Assembly (NCBI GenBank): GCA_937890245.1
Contig: CALACF010000353.1
Coordinates: 1 to 5,807, forward strand
Direction: 5' to 3'
DNA from: an uncultured Flavobacteriales bacterium
GTDB taxonomy: Bacteria > Bacteroidota > Bacteroidia > Flavobacteriales_D > Sanyastnellaceae
Length of the DNA stretch: 5,807 nt
Shown here: piece after piece, positions 5,360 to 5,807 of the stretch
How the letters are laid out: each line of letters starts with the position of its first letter
Position numbering within the stretch: position 1 is the stretch's first letter
Notes under the pieces: model-generated
Databases searched by the model: none
What the model saw: only the letters and a program-made list of their open reading frames with translations
Told to the model about the DNA's origin: nothing
Translations under genes and position numbers: made by a program

Positions 5360-5807
5360 ATGATGGCGGAATCTAAATCCCTCGAGGGGATCACCTACAA
5401 CAGCCAGCGTCCAGAACTCATTATTCCCGAGTACGGGCGTGCGGTTCAAGAGATGGTTTTTCACTGTAAGACATTGGAAGACAAGGAGGAGCGCAGCAAA
5501 TGCGCAAAGGCTGTCGTCAGCGTGATGCGCACCTTGGTGCCCGGCGATTCTGAGATGACAGACCACGATGAGAAATTGTGGGGTCATCTGCACGTTTTGG
5601 CAGGTTATGAGCTCGATATCGAGGCGCCATTCCCAGCGCCGGAAAAGCCTGCTTTTGACGATGGGCCAGCGCGCTTGACGTATCCCCACAAGCCGATGGC
5701 CCAGAATTTTTACGGCCACATCGTCGAGGATTTGATCGCCAAGGCCATCGAATTTCCCGAAGGTGAGGAGAAAGTAGCGCTCACCATGTTGATTGCCAAT
5801 CTCATGA
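5360..5807 (+). CDS. DUF4290 family protein, 3'-truncated by window edge
   Basis: There are 149 complete codons, with no stop before the window ends; I expect the whole protein to exceed 180 residues. The sequence TYNSQRPELIIPEYGRAVQE (12-31), the charged EDKEERSKCA, LWGHLHVLAGYELDIEAPFP (73-92) and the later TYP...YGHIVEDLI match my memory of DUF4290, a family restricted to Bacteroidota with no known function. There is no signal peptide or membrane segment, so it is likely a cytoplasmic, mainly helical protein. Two 32-residue segments, 25-56 and 118-149, align without gaps and suggest an internal duplication. The start is the ATG at 5360 or the next codon, the ATG at 5363; an AT-rich leader precedes both. 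In other Bacteroidota I recall this gene just upstream of murA, which would lie beyond the right edge; that is untested here. Confidence 0.88.
   Translation, partial: MMAESKSLEGITYNSQRPELIIPEYGRAVQEMVFHCKTLEDKEERSKCAKAVVSVMRTLVPGDSEMTDHDEKLWGHLHVLAGYELDIEAPFPAPEKPAFDDGPARLTYPHKPMAQNFYGHIVEDLIAKAIEFPEGEEKVALTMLIANLM

Noticed and set aside
5267..5719. Minus-strand open frame opposite the DUF4290 gene
   Set aside because: The plus-strand translation matches a recognisable family; this is its shadow.

Overview
The window looks like chromosomal DNA of a Bacteroidota member, probably an uncultured, GC-rich lineage of Flavobacteriales type. Three things point there: the partial gene at the right edge matches my memory of the Bacteroidota-restricted DUF4290 family; the sensor kinase and regulator are of the Bacteroidota RprX/RprY-like type; and several genes encode small outer-membrane barrels or a secreted protein with an apparent type IX (Por) sorting-like tail. 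The base composition is clearly above half G+C, which is high for this phylum. These assignments come from reading the sequence and from memory, not from a database search.

Left and centre (1-4384, minus strand): five genes read right to left. They are a sensor histidine kinase (GTG start at 4384), an OmpR-type response regulator, a small outer-membrane barrel protein, a second and larger outer-membrane protein, and Kdo transferase WaaA, whose 3' end leaves the window at base 1. The junctions are very tight: ATGA overlap, ATGA overlap, TGATG overlap, then an 18-base gap. This strongly suggests one transcript with translational coupling. It joins envelope sensing, two outer-membrane proteins and the enzyme that adds Kdo to lipid A.

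Divergent gap (4385-4449): only 65 bases separate the kinase start from a rightward gene with an unusually good Shine-Dalgarno sequence. Possible Bacteroidota-type -7 elements can be seen facing both ways, but they are weak.

Right (4450-5807, plus strand): first a secreted protein of 276 residues with a signal peptide, two separated Cys positions and a tail resembling a degenerate type IX sorting domain. A 79-base gap follows, with an AT-rich leader and a small hairpin. Last is the 5' part of a DUF4290 gene, which runs off the right edge and shows an internal two-fold repeat.

I saw no tRNA, rRNA, CRISPR array, insertion sequence or integrase. No gene-free stretch exceeds 300 bases. The most interesting point is the fusion of a two-component system, two uncharacterised outer-membrane proteins and waaA into one overlapping unit, a plausible feedback circuit for outer-membrane or LPS state.
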